NCBI GenBank assembly: GCA_002110485.1
Contig: MOWL01000088.1
Location: forward strand, 372,001-436,000
Source of the DNA: Emergomyces orientalis
Taxonomy: Eukaryota > Ascomycota > Eurotiomycetes > Onygenales > Ajellomycetaceae
Length of the DNA: 64,000 nt
Direction of reading: 5' to 3'
Positions within the stretch are counted from its first letter, which is position 1. Each line of letters starts with the position of its first letter. Positions 63,629 to 64,000 of the stretch are shown piece by piece. The notes beneath the pieces were generated by a model. It saw nothing but the letters and a program-made list of their open reading frames with translations. It was not told the DNA's origin and did not search any database. The position numbers and the translations under genes are program-made.

Positions 63629-64000
63629 GGCGGAAACGTGCCTAGTATCGAAGCGGAGTGAGCATATGCGGGGAGATTTCAGGGATTTGTGAAGCGTTGC
63701 GGCTTGCAATTGGCGAGGGTCACATCATTATAAAACATCATGAAGAAAAATAAAAGCGAAGAAAAGACGAGAGGACTTGTTTTTTAGTACTTACAGCAAA
63801 GGAATGAATTAATTGAAGCTGTGTTGCCTGTCAGCTTCCTCCCGCCAAATCCTGCGATGCTCAAAAATTGACGTTCAGGAAGCTCCGAGCGAAATATCAA
63901 TTATCCGGCCGGTGAAGCTGTTAGAAAAACGCCAGGCCCAAAGCAGTAAGGCGCCTCAACCACACCGCAGTTGGGGATATCAAGGAGCAGGCCGCGCCGA
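63629..64000. other. upstream flank at the window edge
   Basis: Promoter region of the minus-strand mitochondrial-protein gene. No feature is seen before the window ends. Confidence 0.5.

Overview
The window is nuclear DNA of a filamentous ascomycete. Genes carry many short introns (mostly 50-110 nt) with GTRNGT donors, CTAAC-type branch points and YAG acceptors. The gene set (SMC1, Mps1 kinase, eIF4A, Ams1, Gpc1, Mdm38/LETM1, Eaf6, an OPT transporter) reads like a Eurotiomycete. An Onygenales-like genome is my guess from intron style, AT-rich intergenic DNA and a resident copia element; I could not test it. No tRNA, rRNA or CRISPR array was seen.

Layout. 0.4-5.4 kb: a structurally complete Ty1/copia LTR retrotransposon with identical 101-102 bp LTRs, a target-site duplication and one uninterrupted Gag-Pol frame, sitting just upstream of the mitochondrial ribosomal protein gene bL21m. 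5.6-21 kb: bL21m, an Mps1/TTK kinase, an SRRM1-type PWI/SR splicing factor, a small unrecognised gene, an FAHD1-type hydrolase, a coiled-coil protein and eIF4A. 22-31.5 kb: an F-box/JmjC protein, a Ctr copper transporter, NuA4 subunit Eaf6 and vacuolar alpha-mannosidase. 33-45 kb: an OPT transporter, then a gene-poor decayed block holding a sedolisin protease pseudogene, a DOMON/cytochrome b561 protein and a disordered protein. 46-57 kb: a CoA pyrophosphatase (Nudix), LETM1/Mdm38, Gpc1 and cohesin SMC1. 57-64 kb: an unrecognised gene, a degenerate BTB gene, an orphan exon and a mitochondrial membrane protein.

Most genes are unrelated housekeeping genes without operon-like logic. Points of interest are: the young retrotransposon with a possible half-tRNA primer site and very short LTRs; a sedolisin relic whose catalytic Asp and Ser codons are both changed; two TGAGCA copper-response-like half sites one helical turn apart upstream of the copper transporter; an 11-nt final coding exon in eIF4A; a Nudix enzyme ending Ser-Lys-Leu-Thr; and two genes I could not assign to any family. 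I saw no clear previously undescribed multi-gene system. Exon joins were placed by hand from splice signals and reading-frame continuity; all spliced lengths quoted divide cleanly into codons.
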